A DNA stretch of 64,000 bases from the NCBI RefSeq assembly GCF_018860625.1, contig NZ_JAHKQB010000019.1, positions 1 through 64,000 on the forward strand, given 5' to 3'. How positions within the stretch are numbered: the first letter of the stretch is position 1; each line of letters opens with the position of its first letter. Origin of the DNA: Paracoccus sp. C2R09. GTDB taxonomy: Bacteria; Pseudomonadota; Alphaproteobacteria; Rhodobacterales; Rhodobacteraceae. A model generated the notes under the pieces. It was not told the DNA's origin. It saw only the letters and a list, made by a program, of their open reading frames with translations, and searched no databases. The position numbers and the translations under genes were made by a program. Of this stretch, positions 1-8,330 are shown piece after piece.

Positions 1-455
1 GGCCCTTTTTCATGGCGCCGATCCTTCGCCGCCTTGCGATGCCAAGGGTGCATGACCGCGATCGGTTACATCGCCTTGGGCATGAGCGGCATCGCGGGTT
101 CTGGACGCTTCCCTGATGCGGCGTCGGGTGCCTTAGGCTTGATCCGCCTGCCCGGGCGCTGAAACAAACCATAGGTCGGACGGCCCCGCTCCCACCATCG
201 CCAGGCGGATCGCGATGTGGAGCGACAGGGCGCATCCGGCCCCTGACATCTCGCCGCCCCGGCCCCGGATGCGATGCGCTGAGTTTACGCTACGTCCCGA
301 TTCCAGTGCCGGGCATTCCGCGACCCTCATCCATGATCGCGACGCAAACAGGCCGCAGGCCTTCTGTCAGGGGTGAACTTCTTTCGCGCGGCCTCTTTCC
401 GCGCCGCGACCCCGCCCCTAGGTTGCCCCCGATATCATATGAAAAGGGGGCCGGC
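1..455. other. intergenic / no recognised gene
   Basis: I see no convincing gene here. The first bases (GGCCCTTTTT) look like the tail of a terminator whose other arm is outside the window. Open frames in this stretch lack a ribosome site and resemble no family I know. A promoter for gloA may lie at about 415-424 (CCCCTAGGTT), which has the TAG-containing -10 look seen before several genes in this window. Confidence 0.5.
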
Positions 456-851
456 ATGGCCAAGATCATCCATTCCATGATCCGCGTTCTGAACGAGGAA
501 CGCTCGGTCGCGTTCTATCGTGACTGCTTCGATCTGCAGGTGGCCGAGCGGCTGGATTTCGACGGCTTCACGCTGATCTACCTGTCGAACGAGGAAACCG
601 GGACCGAGCTGGAGCTGACCGTGAACAAGGACCGGACCGAACCCTACGAGCTGGGTGACGGCTACGGTCATGTCGCGTTTTCCGTCCCCGACGTCGATGC
701 GCTGCACGCCCGCCTGACCGACGCGGGTCATGCGCCCCGCAAGCTGGTCGATTTCGCCCCGGGCGGCGAGGTGATCGCCCGCTTCTTCTTCATCAAGGAT
801 CCCGACGGTTACGAGATCGAGGTCCTGCAGCGCGGCGGCAGGTATCTGTGA
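456..851 (+). CDS. gloA: lactoylglutathione lyase (glyoxalase I), VOC family
   Basis: This 131-residue protein is the size of bacterial glyoxalase I. That enzyme isomerises the methylglyoxal-glutathione hemithioacetal to S-lactoylglutathione in the cytoplasm. It has two betaalphabetabetabeta units of the vicinal-oxygen-chelate fold. Likely metal ligands are His6 (MAKIIH), Glu53 (ELELT), His72 (GYGHVAF) and Glu122 (YEIEVLQ), at the spacing known for E. coli GloA. I chose the ATG at 456 because the frame begins upstream at 306 but only from here does the protein align with the family; GGGGG lies 6 nt upstream. The ABC exporter gene follows 22 bp later and may be cotranscribed. Function is strongly supported by the ligand pattern. 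Confidence 0.9.
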   Translation: MAKIIHSMIRVLNEERSVAFYRDCFDLQVAERLDFDGFTLIYLSNEETGTELELTVNKDRTEPYELGDGYGHVAFSVPDVDALHARLTDAGHAPRKLVDFAPGGEVIARFFFIKDPDGYEIEVLQRGGRYL

Positions 852-873
852 TCGCCGCAGGGAAGGCAGACCC

Positions 874-2721
874 ATGTTCGCCTGGTTCGAACGACGCATA
901 GACCCCTATCCGCAGGAACGCCCGGCCATCCCGCCGCGCAGCTTGTGGGGCTTCATGCTGCATTACAGCCGCGGGGCGATCCCGTGGCTGGTCATCCTGT
1001 CGATGATGTCGGGCGCGCTGGCCGTGATCGAGGTGCTGCTGTTCGGCTGGCTGGGCGAACTGATCGACCGGTTGTCCGACACCCCCCGCGAACTGTTCTG
1101 GTCGCAGGAAGGCGCACGCGTCGCCATGATGGCGCTGGCGCTGCTGGTGCTGATCCCGGTCCTGAACATCGTGGCCTCGCTCGTGCTCTATCAGTCGCTG
1201 ATGGGCAATTTCCCGCAGCGGATCCGCTGGCGGGCGCATCGCTGGTTGCTGCGCCAGTCGGTGGGGTATTTCCAGGACGAGTTCGCGGGCCGGATCGCGC
1301 AGCGGCTGATGCAGACCGCCCTGGCCGTGCGCGAGGTGGCGATGAAGATCATGGATGTGGGCAGCTATGTCCTGATCTACTTCACCGGCGCGCTGATCCT
1401 TGCGGCATCGCAGGACTGGCGGCTGGCGCTGCCCTTCGCGGCCTGGGCCGTGGGCTTCGGGGGGCTGTTGTGGTTCATCGTGCCCCGGCTTGCACGGATC
1501 GCGCAGGCGCAGGCGGATGCGCGCAGCCAGATGACGGGGCGGATCGTCGACAGCTATACCAATATCGCGACGGTCAAGCTGTTTTCGCATTCCGACCGCG
1601 AGGAACGCTGGATGCGCGCCGGCATGGACGGGTTCCTGGGCACGGTGCACGGGCAGATGCGCTTGGCATCGATCCAGGACATGGCGCTGAACCTGCTGAA
1701 CGTCTGGCTGGTCGCCTCGGTCGCGGGCCTGGGGCTGTGGCTCTGGTCCGAGGGGCTGGTCGAAGTGGGCGCGGTCGCGGTCGCCGTGCCGCTGGCCATG
1801 CGGCTGAATTCCATGTCGAACTGGATCATGTGGGAATTCGCGGCCCTGTTCGAGAATATCGGCACGGTGCGTGACGGGATCTCCAGCCTGACGCTGCCCC
1901 GCACGGTCGAGGATGCGCCGGGGGCGGTGGAACTGCAGCCCTCGCAAGGAGAGATCCGGTTCGAGGGCGTGACCTTCCGCTATGCCGGTCTGCCGGGCAG
2001 TCCGCCCATGGCCGTCCTGCAGGATCTGGACCTGCATCTGCGACCCGGCGAGAAGGTGGGCCTTGTCGGCAGGTCGGGGGCGGGTAAATCGACGCTGATC
2101 AACCTGCTGCTGCGCTTTCACGACGTGGAACATGGCCGCATCACCATCGACGGTCAGGACATCGCCGGCGTGACGCAGGAAAGCCTGCGCGGCGCCATCG
2201 GCGTCGTGACGCAGGACAGCTCGCTTCTGCATCGGTCCGTGCGCGAGAACATCGCCTATGGCCGCCCCGATGCGACCGAGGATCAGATCGCCGATGCCCT
2301 GCGCATGGCCGAGGCCGAGGGCTTCGTTCCCGGCCTGTCGGACAGCCAGGGGCGGCAGGGGCTGGAGGCGCATGTGGGCGAACGGGGCGTCAAGCTGTCG
2401 GGCGGTCAGCGCCAGCGCATCGCCATCGCCCGCGTCGCGTTGAAGAACGCGCCGATCCTGATCCTGGACGAAGCCACCAGCGCGCTGGACAGCGAGGTCG
2501 AGGCCGCGATCCAGTCGCGTCTGGAGGCGCTGATGGAGGGCAAGACCGTGATCGCCATCGCGCATCGCCTGTCCACCATCGCGGCGATGGACCGGCTGAT
2601 CGTGATGGATCAGGGCCGCATCGTCGAACAGGGCAGCCATACCGAACTGCTGGCCAAGGGGGGCATCTATGCCCGGCTGTGGCAGCGGCAATCGGGCGGC
2701 TTTCTGGCACCCGACGCCTGA
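874..2721 (+). CDS. ABC exporter with fused permease and ATPase (MsbA/ABCB-like)
   Basis: This is a 615-residue half-transporter, expected to work as a homodimer in the inner membrane. The first 340 residues hold about six transmembrane helices (for example residues 28-55 and 85-110). The ATPase half follows with Walker A (GRSGAGKST, about residue 397), a Q-loop (VVTQDSS), signature LSGGQRQR, Walker B ILILDEATSALDSE and the switch His (IAHRLST). The substrate is unknown; lipid, drug or peptide export are all compatible. It starts 22 bp after gloA and ends at a bidirectional terminator. The name MsbA would overstate what the sequence proves. Confidence 0.85.
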   Translation: MFAWFERRIDPYPQERPAIPPRSLWGFMLHYSRGAIPWLVILSMMSGALAVIEVLLFGWLGELIDRLSDTPRELFWSQEGARVAMMALALLVLIPVLNIVASLVLYQSLMGNFPQRIRWRAHRWLLRQSVGYFQDEFAGRIAQRLMQTALAVREVAMKIMDVGSYVLIYFTGALILAASQDWRLALPFAAWAVGFGGLLWFIVPRLARIAQAQADARSQMTGRIVDSYTNIATVKLFSHSDREERWMRAGMDGFLGTVHGQMRLASIQDMALNLLNVWLVASVAGLGLWLWSEGLVEVGAVAVAVPLAMRLNSMSNWIMWEFAALFENIGTVRDGISSLTLPRTVEDAPGAVELQPSQGEIRFEGVTFRYAGLPGSPPMAVLQDLDLHLRPGEKVGLVGRSGAGKSTLINLLLRFHDVEHGRITIDGQDIAGVTQESLRGAIGVVTQDSSLLHRSVRENIAYGRPDATEDQIADALRMAEAEGFVPGLSDSQGRQGLEAHVGERGVKLSGGQRQRIAIARVALKNAPILILDEATSALDSEVEAAIQSRLEALMEGKTVIAIAHRLSTIAAMDRLIVMDQGRIVEQGSHTELLAKGGIYARLWQRQSGGFLAPDA

Positions 2722-2727
2722 AACGAA

Positions 2728-2756
2728 AAAGGCCCCGGCGCGATGCCGGGGCCTTT
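2728..2756. terminator. bidirectional terminator between ABC exporter and ompA-family gene
   Basis: Perfect 12-bp arms, AAAGGCCCCGGC at 2728-2739 and GCCGGGGCCTTT at 2745-2756, flank a 5-nt loop. An A-run on the left and TTT on the right let it serve both convergent genes. Confidence 0.85.
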
Positions 2757-2772
2757 CATCATCCGGGCCGTG

Positions 2773-4965
2773 TCATTCCGCGATCAGGTCGGTGATCCGG
2801 CGAACCGCGGCGCGACGGTTGTCGCGGATATCACCTTCCGACCGCACCCGCAGGAACTGTTCGCCATAGCCTTGGGTCACGAGGTTCTCGGGCGGAACGT
2901 CGAAATACTCGGTCAGGGCCAGCGCCACCGATTCTGCACGGCGATCCGACAGCGCAAGGTTCGCGGGATCCGAACCCACCGTGTCCGTATGGCCCTCGAT
3001 CAGGAAGATCTCGCTGGGGTTTTCCGCGATCGCGTCCTGGATCGCATTGCCCAGACCCGACAGCTGCTTGGCCTGGTCGGGACGGATGGCCGCCGATCCG
3101 GTCTCGAAGGTGATCGCGTCGATATTGACCGGGGCCACCAGCGCGCGCACCTCGGGGATGTTGCGGACCTGGGACAGGGTGAAGCGGCGGTCGATATCGG
3201 CCTCCTGGCGCAATGCATCGCGCAGCGCCTCCTCGTCCAACGAGGTGCCGTTGTCGTATTGCACGGGCGCAGGATCGGGCAGGTCGGCCACATCGACCGG
3301 CTGGACGTTCTGCGTATCGTCGATCAGGCGCGTGGTCTGCCCGTCCGCCGACACGAGGGTGCGGCGCAGGACGCGCAGATCGGCGTCGCGAATGGTCACG
3401 ACCTTGCTGCCATCCTCTCGGGTGACAATGGTACGCGACGAGCCGTCATCGAAATTCTCGGTCGAGACGGTCGAGCCCGGCTGGCGCAGAAGCGCCACCT
3501 CGTCCTTGATCACCTCCTGGCTGCCATCCGAGCGGGTCACCACGACGCGATCCGGGCTGGACAGCGCCACCTGGCGGTTGTTGTTCAGATAGCTGCCGAC
3601 AGCGACCGCGCCCAGACCCAGAAGCAGAGCCTTGGTCAGGTCGTTGTCGTCGTCGTCATCCTCGCGCGCCTCGTCGTTGCCGTTACGGGCATTCAGCGCG
3701 TCGCGCAGGTTCGTCGCGAAATCCTCGGACGAGGATCGTGTATCGGCCTCGGTCACGCGTTCCTCGGTGACGTTGCCGCTGCCCTCTTGCGCCTCCAGTG
3801 CGGCGGCATTGGCGGGGGACTGCGCCTGGGCAGCCTCGCGGGCGGCCTCGGTCTCGCGGACATCCTCTTCGGCGGCGCGCTGGACCAGCTGGCCGTCACG
3901 GTTCACCCGCAGCGATTGCGCCTCGGGGGCGGCAAGGCGGAAGGCACCGCCGCCATTCGGTTCGACCACCACGCCGCGCGGCGTCGTGGCAGGGCCGTCG
4001 CAGGGGCCGTCGCCGCCTTCCAGACAGGTCAGCTGATCGGCACGCAGCCCGCCCGAGATTTCCTCATCCAGGACCGAGGCAAGGCCCGGAAGCGATTGGG
4101 CACGATCCTGCTGCACGCCGCCGCCGGCCAGGTTGAACGCGGCGGCATCGCGGTCCTGCCGACCTTGGGCGTCGCGGTCCTCGCGGCGTTCCTCGGGCCG
4201 GCGATCGCCACGGGCGTTTTCGCGGGGATTTTCATCATCCTGAGCCTGGGTTTCCAGCGCGCGGCCCAGCTCATCCTCGGTCGGACGGTCTTTTCCTGCC
4301 GGGCGCTTGGCATCCTTGTCGTCGTTCTTGGGGGCGGGGCGCTGTTCCTGCCGATCAGCCTGATCTTCGGGCTGTCGATCGCGACGCTCGTTCCGGGCAG
4401 GGCGCTGTTCCTGCGGCTCGGATGCCGGTTCGGAGGCATCCTGATTCTGGCGCCGTTCGCTGCGTGCGGGACGATCGCCCTGTTGTTCGGACGCGCCGTC
4501 CCCCTGGCGGTCGGCCTTGGGGGCGGGTCGTTCCTGCTCCTGCTGCTGACGCTCGGCCTCGGCTGGGCGGGTCTCATCATCCTTCTGCCGTGCATTCTTC
4601 TTCGGACGCTCGTCATTCGGGCGGCCCTCATCCGGGCGGGCCTCTTCGGGGCGGGCATCTTCCGCGCGTGTGTCGGCATCGGGCGTTTCGCCCGTCGCCG
4701 CGGAGGGGCGGTCTTCCGGGGCCTGGGCAGGCTGCTGCCGATCCGGGGCGGGCGCTTCCTGCGCCTTCAGCGCTTCGTCCAACTGGTCCTCGGGCTGCGC
4801 TTCGCCGCCCTGTTGCTGCGCCTTGGGGGGCAGGGGCGCGTCACCGCCCTGCTGCGCGGCCTCGGCCGGGGCGTCGGTGGGTTGGCCCTGCGCCGCGGCC
4901 ATATGGGGGGCCAGCAGCGACAGGCATGCCGCGATGGCCGTGGTGTTGTTGATAATCCGTCGCAT
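2773..4965 (-). CDS. OmpA-family outer-membrane protein with long charged linker
   Basis: The 730-residue product starts with a Sec signal peptide (residues 1-25, ending AAAQ). About 400 residues follow of low-complexity sequence rich in Arg, Asp, Glu, Gln and Pro, with no hydrophobic core. A short hydrophobic stretch (KALLLGLGAVAVGSYL) comes next. The C-terminal OmpA domain binds peptidoglycan, with the GHTDTVG motif and the conserved NRRAAVRR-like arginines. The start at 4965 is set by the signal peptide and by GGGAGGA placed 8 nt upstream; upstream codons in the frame do not look coding. It probably anchors the envelope to peptidoglycan. The composition of the linker is unlike its neighbours. 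It is convergent with the ABC exporter. Confidence 0.85.
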   Translation of the reverse strand: MRRIINNTTAIAACLSLLAPHMAAAQGQPTDAPAEAAQQGGDAPLPPKAQQQGGEAQPEDQLDEALKAQEAPAPDRQQPAQAPEDRPSAATGETPDADTRAEDARPEEARPDEGRPNDERPKKNARQKDDETRPAEAERQQQEQERPAPKADRQGDGASEQQGDRPARSERRQNQDASEPASEPQEQRPARNERRDRQPEDQADRQEQRPAPKNDDKDAKRPAGKDRPTEDELGRALETQAQDDENPRENARGDRRPEERREDRDAQGRQDRDAAAFNLAGGGVQQDRAQSLPGLASVLDEEISGGLRADQLTCLEGGDGPCDGPATTPRGVVVEPNGGGAFRLAAPEAQSLRVNRDGQLVQRAAEEDVRETEAAREAAQAQSPANAAALEAQEGSGNVTEERVTEADTRSSSEDFATNLRDALNARNGNDEAREDDDDDNDLTKALLLGLGAVAVGSYLNNNRQVALSSPDRVVVTRSDGSQEVIKDEVALLRQPGSTVSTENFDDGSSRTIVTREDGSKVVTIRDADLRVLRRTLVSADGQTTRLIDDTQNVQPVDVADLPDPAPVQYDNGTSLDEEALRDALRQEADIDRRFTLSQVRNIPEVRALVAPVNIDAITFETGSAAIRPDQAKQLSGLGNAIQDAIAENPSEIFLIEGHTDTVGSDPANLALSDRRAESVALALTEYFDVPPENLVTQGYGEQFLRVRSEGDIRDNRRAAVRRITDLIAE

Positions 4966-5079
4966 GAGTGCTTCCTCCCGTCGGTCGTCATGTCGCAGCC
5001 ATAACAGGTGCGGTGACGGGGGGTTCCCGAAATGGTCGTGATCTTTGCGTGATCGATAGGCAATTCGATGCATGAAAAA

Positions 5080-5107
5080 GGGGCAGGAAGCCGCAGCTTC
5101 CCACCCC
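5080..5107 (-). terminator. terminator after ferredoxin-NADP reductase
   Basis: An inner stem GGAAGC/GCTTCC (5086-5091, 5096-5101) is extended by GGGG/CCCC. On the minus strand it is followed by a run of five T (5075-5079 read in complement). Confidence 0.75.
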
Positions 5108-5132
5108 CTGACGATACCGTGCCGAACAGCCC

Positions 5133-5951
5133 TCAGATGCCGTCGCCGACGAAGGCCTTCTCGACCACGAATTCCCGCGGTTCGGAGTTCGCGCCCTCGC
5201 GCAGGCCGAAATCCTCGAGCACCTTCTTGACGTCCTGGTTGAAGGCAAGGCTGCCGCAGATCATCGCGCGATCCGTCTCGGCAGAAATGGGCGGCAGGTT
5301 CAGATCGGCATTGACCTTGCCCGACACCAGATTGTCGGTGATCCGCCCCATCAGCGGCGATTCCTCGCGCGTGGTGGTCGGATAATAAAGCAGGCGCTTG
5401 GCGAAATCCGCGCCGTAAAGCTCGCCCAGCAACGGGTCATGCGCCAGATTCTCGACCAGCTCGCGGCCATAGGTCAGTTCCTCGGCGGTGCGGCAAGTAT
5501 GCATCATCACGACCTGGTCGTAACGCTCGAACGTCTCGGGGTCGCGCATCAGGCTGGCGAAGGGCGCAATGCCCGTGCCCGTCGCAAGGAACCACAACCG
5601 CCGGCCCGGAAGCAGCGCGTCCAGCACCAGCGTGCCGACCGGCTTGGGGCGCATGATGATCTCGTCGCCGGGCCGGATATGCTGCAGCCTGGAGGTCAGC
5701 GGCCCGTCCGGCACCTTGATCGAATAGAATTCCAGCTCGTCGTCCCAATTGGGCGAGGCGATGGAATAGGCGCGCAGGATCGGCTTGCCGTTGTCGCCCG
5801 GCAGGCCGATCATCACGAATTCGCCCGACCGGAAACGCAGCGATGCGGGCCTGCTGACCCGGAAGGAAAACAGGCTGTCGGTCCAGTGGCGCACCGTGGT
5901 CACGGTCTGCGCGTCGGGAAGGGTCTTCTTGGCGGCGGAGGCGTCGGGCAC
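5133..5951 (-). CDS. fpr: ferredoxin--NADP(+) reductase
   Basis: The 272-residue flavoprotein matches the bacterial FPR class known from Rhodobacter capsulatus. It passes electrons between NADPH and ferredoxin or flavodoxin in the cytosol. FAD-binding RAYSIAS lies near residue 61 and the NADP-binding GTGIAPFASL near residue 124. The frame is closed upstream by a stop, and the only plausible start is GTG at 5951, with no strong ribosome site. A DUF2849-like gene lies 74 bp upstream on the same strand. In related bacteria this reductase often closes a cysteine-biosynthesis operon containing sulfite reductase; those genes are absent here. Confidence 0.9.
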   Translation of the reverse strand: MPDASAAKKTLPDAQTVTTVRHWTDSLFSFRVSRPASLRFRSGEFVMIGLPGDNGKPILRAYSIASPNWDDELEFYSIKVPDGPLTSRLQHIRPGDEIIMRPKPVGTLVLDALLPGRRLWFLATGTGIAPFASLMRDPETFERYDQVVMMHTCRTAEELTYGRELVENLAHDPLLGELYGADFAKRLLYYPTTTREESPLMGRITDNLVSGKVNADLNLPPISAETDRAMICGSLAFNQDVKKVLEDFGLREGANSEPREFVVEKAFVGDGI

Positions 5952-6025
5952 TTGCTTGTCCAGCGTCTGTATCGGTTCCCGAGTGATCTAGTCGATATCG
6001 CCCCGCAGCGAAAGACCCCGACGGT

Positions 6026-6295
6026 TCAAGCGGGCGTCATGTCGCGCCCGGCCAGCGGTTCGGGGCCGTTCGCGCCGCGACGGACCTCGACCAGCTGGAC
6101 GGCGGCAATGCGGTCGGGCTGTCCCATCGCGCGCAGCAGGGCAAGTTCGGCGATGGCCTCGTCCTCGTGCAGGGCGGCCTGCGCGGGATCGGTGGTCCAG
6201 CCGGTTTCCGTCATCCAGACCCGGCGACCGTTCACGATGTCATCGGCCCGGATGACGCCGGGACGGGCTGCGGTCGGAAGAAACACGAATTGCAT
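6026..6295 (-). CDS. DUF2849-like small protein
   Basis: This is an 89-residue soluble protein. The opening pattern (an IRADDIVNGRRVWMT-like stretch, then a Trp-containing strand, then an acidic helix) and the late GANGPEP segment recall DUF2849. In Rhodobacteraceae, DUF2849 genes lie between siroheme synthase and sulfite reductase. The C-terminal FREE..R..GP portion I would expect is missing, so the protein looks short. ATG at 6295 is preceded by AGGGG. It is divergent from the Lrp/AsnC regulator and upstream of fpr. The family assignment is from memory of the pattern and is moderate; the function of the family is unknown. Confidence 0.55.
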   Translation of the reverse strand: MQFVFLPTAARPGVIRADDIVNGRRVWMTETGWTTDPAQAALHEDEAIAELALLRAMGQPDRIAAVQLVEVRRGANGPEPLAGRDMTPA

Positions 6296-6318
6296 CGGAA
6301 ATACCCCTGAAGAATATG

Positions 6319-6360
6319 GACAGTATAGAATATAATTCTGGATTATTGCGATGGACTGTC
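6319..6360. promoter_or_regulatory. divergent promoter region with nested inverted repeats
   Basis: The AT-rich spacer between the DUF2849-like gene and the Lrp gene contains GACAGT (6319-6324) facing ACTGTC (6355-6360). A second repeat lies inside it, AGAAT (6327-6331) facing ATTCT (6335-6339). The outer arms are centred about 36 bp apart. This placement suits an operator for the adjacent Lrp/AsnC regulator. Assignment is inference. Confidence 0.45.
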
Positions 6361-6394
6361 GGAAATAAGGATGATCTGAGCAAGGTGAACGAAT

Positions 6395-6907
6395 ATGCCG
6401 GAACCGATTTCCGACGATGCCAAATCCCCGCAAACACCCGTCCGCCTGGACGAGGTGGACCGCAAGATCCTGTCCCTGCTACAACGCGATGCCAGCCTGT
6501 CGCTGGACCAGATCGCGGACAAGGTGGGCGCGTCCAAGACCCCCGTCTGGAACCGCATCCGCAAGCTGCGCGAGGCCGGGGTGATCCGCAGGCAGGTCGC
6601 GGTGCTGGACCCCGAATCCCTGGGCCTCGAGGCCTGCTTCTTCGTGCTGGTGCGCACGTCGGAACATGACCGCGACTGGGCGGCGCGTTTTCTCAAGGCG
6701 CTGCGCCAGCGCCCCGAGGTCGTCGAGGCGCACCGGCTGGCGGGCGATATCGACTATATTCTCAAGGTGCAGGTGAAGAACGCGCGCGCCTACGACCGGT
6801 TCTACCAGTCGCTGATCTCCGAGGTGAAGATCCACAACGTCACGGCGCTTCTGTCGATGGAGGAGATCAAGGCCAGCTTCGCGCTGCCCATCCCCGAGGC
6901 GGGCTGA
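6395..6907 (+). CDS. Lrp/AsnC-family transcriptional regulator
   Basis: The 170-residue protein has an N-terminal winged helix-turn-helix (about residues 18-66; LDEVDRKILSLLQRD, then SKTPVWNRIRKL). A C-terminal RAM ligand/oligomerisation domain follows (about residues 82-160, with RLAGDIDYILKV). It is expected to bind DNA as an oligomer and respond to an amino acid. It is transcribed away from the DUF2849-like and fpr genes, the arrangement of a local regulator of sulfur assimilation in relatives. The start is the ATG at 6395, preceded by AAGG. The gene ends 4 bp before the convergent iscR-like gene. The effector is unknown. Confidence 0.88.
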   Translation: MPEPISDDAKSPQTPVRLDEVDRKILSLLQRDASLSLDQIADKVGASKTPVWNRIRKLREAGVIRRQVAVLDPESLGLEACFFVLVRTSEHDRDWAARFLKALRQRPEVVEAHRLAGDIDYILKVQVKNARAYDRFYQSLISEVKIHNVTALLSMEEIKASFALPIPEAG

Positions 6908-6911
6908 CCCT

Positions 6912-7370
6912 TTATTCGTCCACGACCTTCAGCAGTCGCGGCAGGGCGGGGCAGGGCAGCAGCTGGTTCTTGGCGATGTCGGCCAGGGTGTGGTTGTGCA
7001 GGAAGACGTAGACATGCGCCGACAGCCCCTCCCACAGCCGGTTCGACAGGGTCTGGGCGCGCGATCCCGAAATGCCGCCCGAGGCGCCCGCGCCGATATG
7101 CATGGCGCTGACCGTCTCGTCCACGGCCTCCAGCACCTCGGCCACGCGGATCGTTTCGGGCTGGCGGGCCAGGCGGTATCCGCCGCCCGGGCCGCGCACG
7201 GATTCGACCAGGCCCGCGCGGCGCAGCTTGACGAACAGCTGTTCCAGATAGGGCTGCGAGATGTCCTGCCGCTTGGAAATCTCGGCCAGCGAGGTCAGGT
7301 CGTCCTTGCTGGCGATCGCAAGATCGACCAGTGCGATGATGGCGTAACGGCCCTTCGTCGAAAGTTTCAT
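6912..7370 (-). CDS. iscR: Rrf2-family regulator, IscR-like
   Basis: The 152-residue protein begins MKLSTKGRYAIIALVDLA, typical for Rrf2 proteins. The winged helix with GLVESVRGPGGGYRLAR is the IscR DNA-contact wing. The three cluster cysteines of E. coli IscR (Cys92, 98, 104) are absent: that stretch reads HIGAGASGGISGSR. The only cysteine is Cys140 near the end. This fits the rhodobacterial IscR type, which senses iron-sulfur status by a non-classical ligand set. The suf genes that IscR usually heads do not follow; the Lrp gene abuts it convergently. It is divergent from the alpha/beta hydrolase. Confidence 0.8.
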   Translation of the reverse strand: MKLSTKGRYAIIALVDLAIASKDDLTSLAEISKRQDISQPYLEQLFVKLRRAGLVESVRGPGGGYRLARQPETIRVAEVLEAVDETVSAMHIGAGASGGISGSRAQTLSNRLWEGLSAHVYVFLHNHTLADIAKNQLLPCPALPRLLKVVDE

Positions 7371-7584
7371 GGCGGCTCCTCCGTCCTTGCATCGCGGACC
7401 CCTGCGGGGGCAGGGGCACGACTTCGCGGGCGGGCCGCTGTTCGGATTGACGCGCCAGCCCGCAGCAGGCTATGCCGTGCAGGCTGTTCGTTGCGAATTC
7501 CGTGGCGACAGCCCAGATATCGGTTCCCCTTAGAAGCCACATGCGCAGGCGTCAAGGAACCAAGAAGCCCTGTGAAGGAAGACC

Positions 7585-8247
7585 ATGCCCGAGCTGATTT
7601 TCCCCGGCCCCGAAGGCCGACTCGAAGGACGCTACCACCCGCAGCCCGGCAAGCCCGACGCCCCCCTCGCCATCGTCCTGCATCCGCACCCGCAATATGG
7701 CGGCACGATGAACAATCGCGTGGTGTACAACCTGCATTACGCGTTCCACAAGATGGGCTTCACGGTCATGCGGTTCAACTTCCGCGGGGTCGGTCGCAGC
7801 CAGGGCGAATTCGACCAGGGCGTGGGCGAATTGTCGGATGCCGCATCGGCGCTGGACTATCTGCAGGCGATGAACCCCAATTCCAAGCATTGCTGGGTCG
7901 CGGGCTTCAGCTTCGGTGCATGGATCGGGATGCAGCTGCTGATGCGCCGCCCCGAGATCACCGGCTTCGTCAGCGTGTCGCCGCCCGCGAACATGTATGA
8001 TTTCAGCTTCCTCGCGCCGTGCCCGTCCTCGGGGCTGATCGTGAACGGCACCGCCGACCGCGTCGCCCCGCCCAAGGACACCCATGCGCTGGTCGGCAAG
8101 CTGCGCGAGCAGAAGGGCATCACCATCACCCACGAAGAGATCGAGGGTGCCGACCACTTCTATCGCGACGACGAAACCCACATGAAGCCGATGATCGACC
8201 TGGTGCAGGGCTATGTCCGCCGTCGCCTGACCGAGACCACGCGCTGA
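7585..8247 (+). CDS. alpha/beta hydrolase (COG2945-like)
   Basis: This is a 220-residue cytosolic hydrolase of the small alpha/beta fold. The nucleophile elbow is GFSFG with Ser109. An oxyanion-type HPHPQYGGTMNN segment lies near residues 33-44, a possible acid Asp is in NGTADRVAPP, and the catalytic His is in EGADHFY. The substrate is not known. It is divergent from iscR, with about 215 bp between them that should hold both promoters. The ATG at 7585 is preceded by GGAAG. Confidence 0.8.
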   Translation: MPELIFPGPEGRLEGRYHPQPGKPDAPLAIVLHPHPQYGGTMNNRVVYNLHYAFHKMGFTVMRFNFRGVGRSQGEFDQGVGELSDAASALDYLQAMNPNSKHCWVAGFSFGAWIGMQLLMRRPEITGFVSVSPPANMYDFSFLAPCPSSGLIVNGTADRVAPPKDTHALVGKLREQKGITITHEEIEGADHFYRDDETHMKPMIDLVQGYVRRRLTETTR

Positions 8248-8266
8248 TCGCACGACCTGAAGACAG

Positions 8267-8288
8267 GGGGCCGGGATTTCCCGGCCCC
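8267..8288 (+). terminator. hairpin between hydrolase and HD gene
   Basis: GGGGCCGGGA (8267-8276) and TCCCGGCCCC (8279-8288) form a 10-bp perfect stem. TT follows but there is no long T-run. It probably terminates the hydrolase transcript. Confidence 0.65.
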
Positions 8289-8330
8289 TTGCATTTCCGC
8301 CGCCGCCCCGTTCCTGCCAGAAGGCCCGAG

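Noticed and set aside
133..330. Small open frame on the minus strand near the left edge
   Set aside because: No ribosome site, no family resemblance and shadow-like codon use.
793..2691. Long minus-strand open frame opposite the ABC exporter
   Set aside because: The plus strand carries all ABC motifs; the antisense frame is His/Gln/Arg-rich, typical of high-GC shadow frames.
2743..5004. A 753-codon open frame on the plus strand opposite the OmpA-family gene
   Set aside because: It is a compositional shadow of the charged linker. The minus-strand protein has a signal peptide, an OmpA domain and a ribosome site; the plus frame resembles no family.
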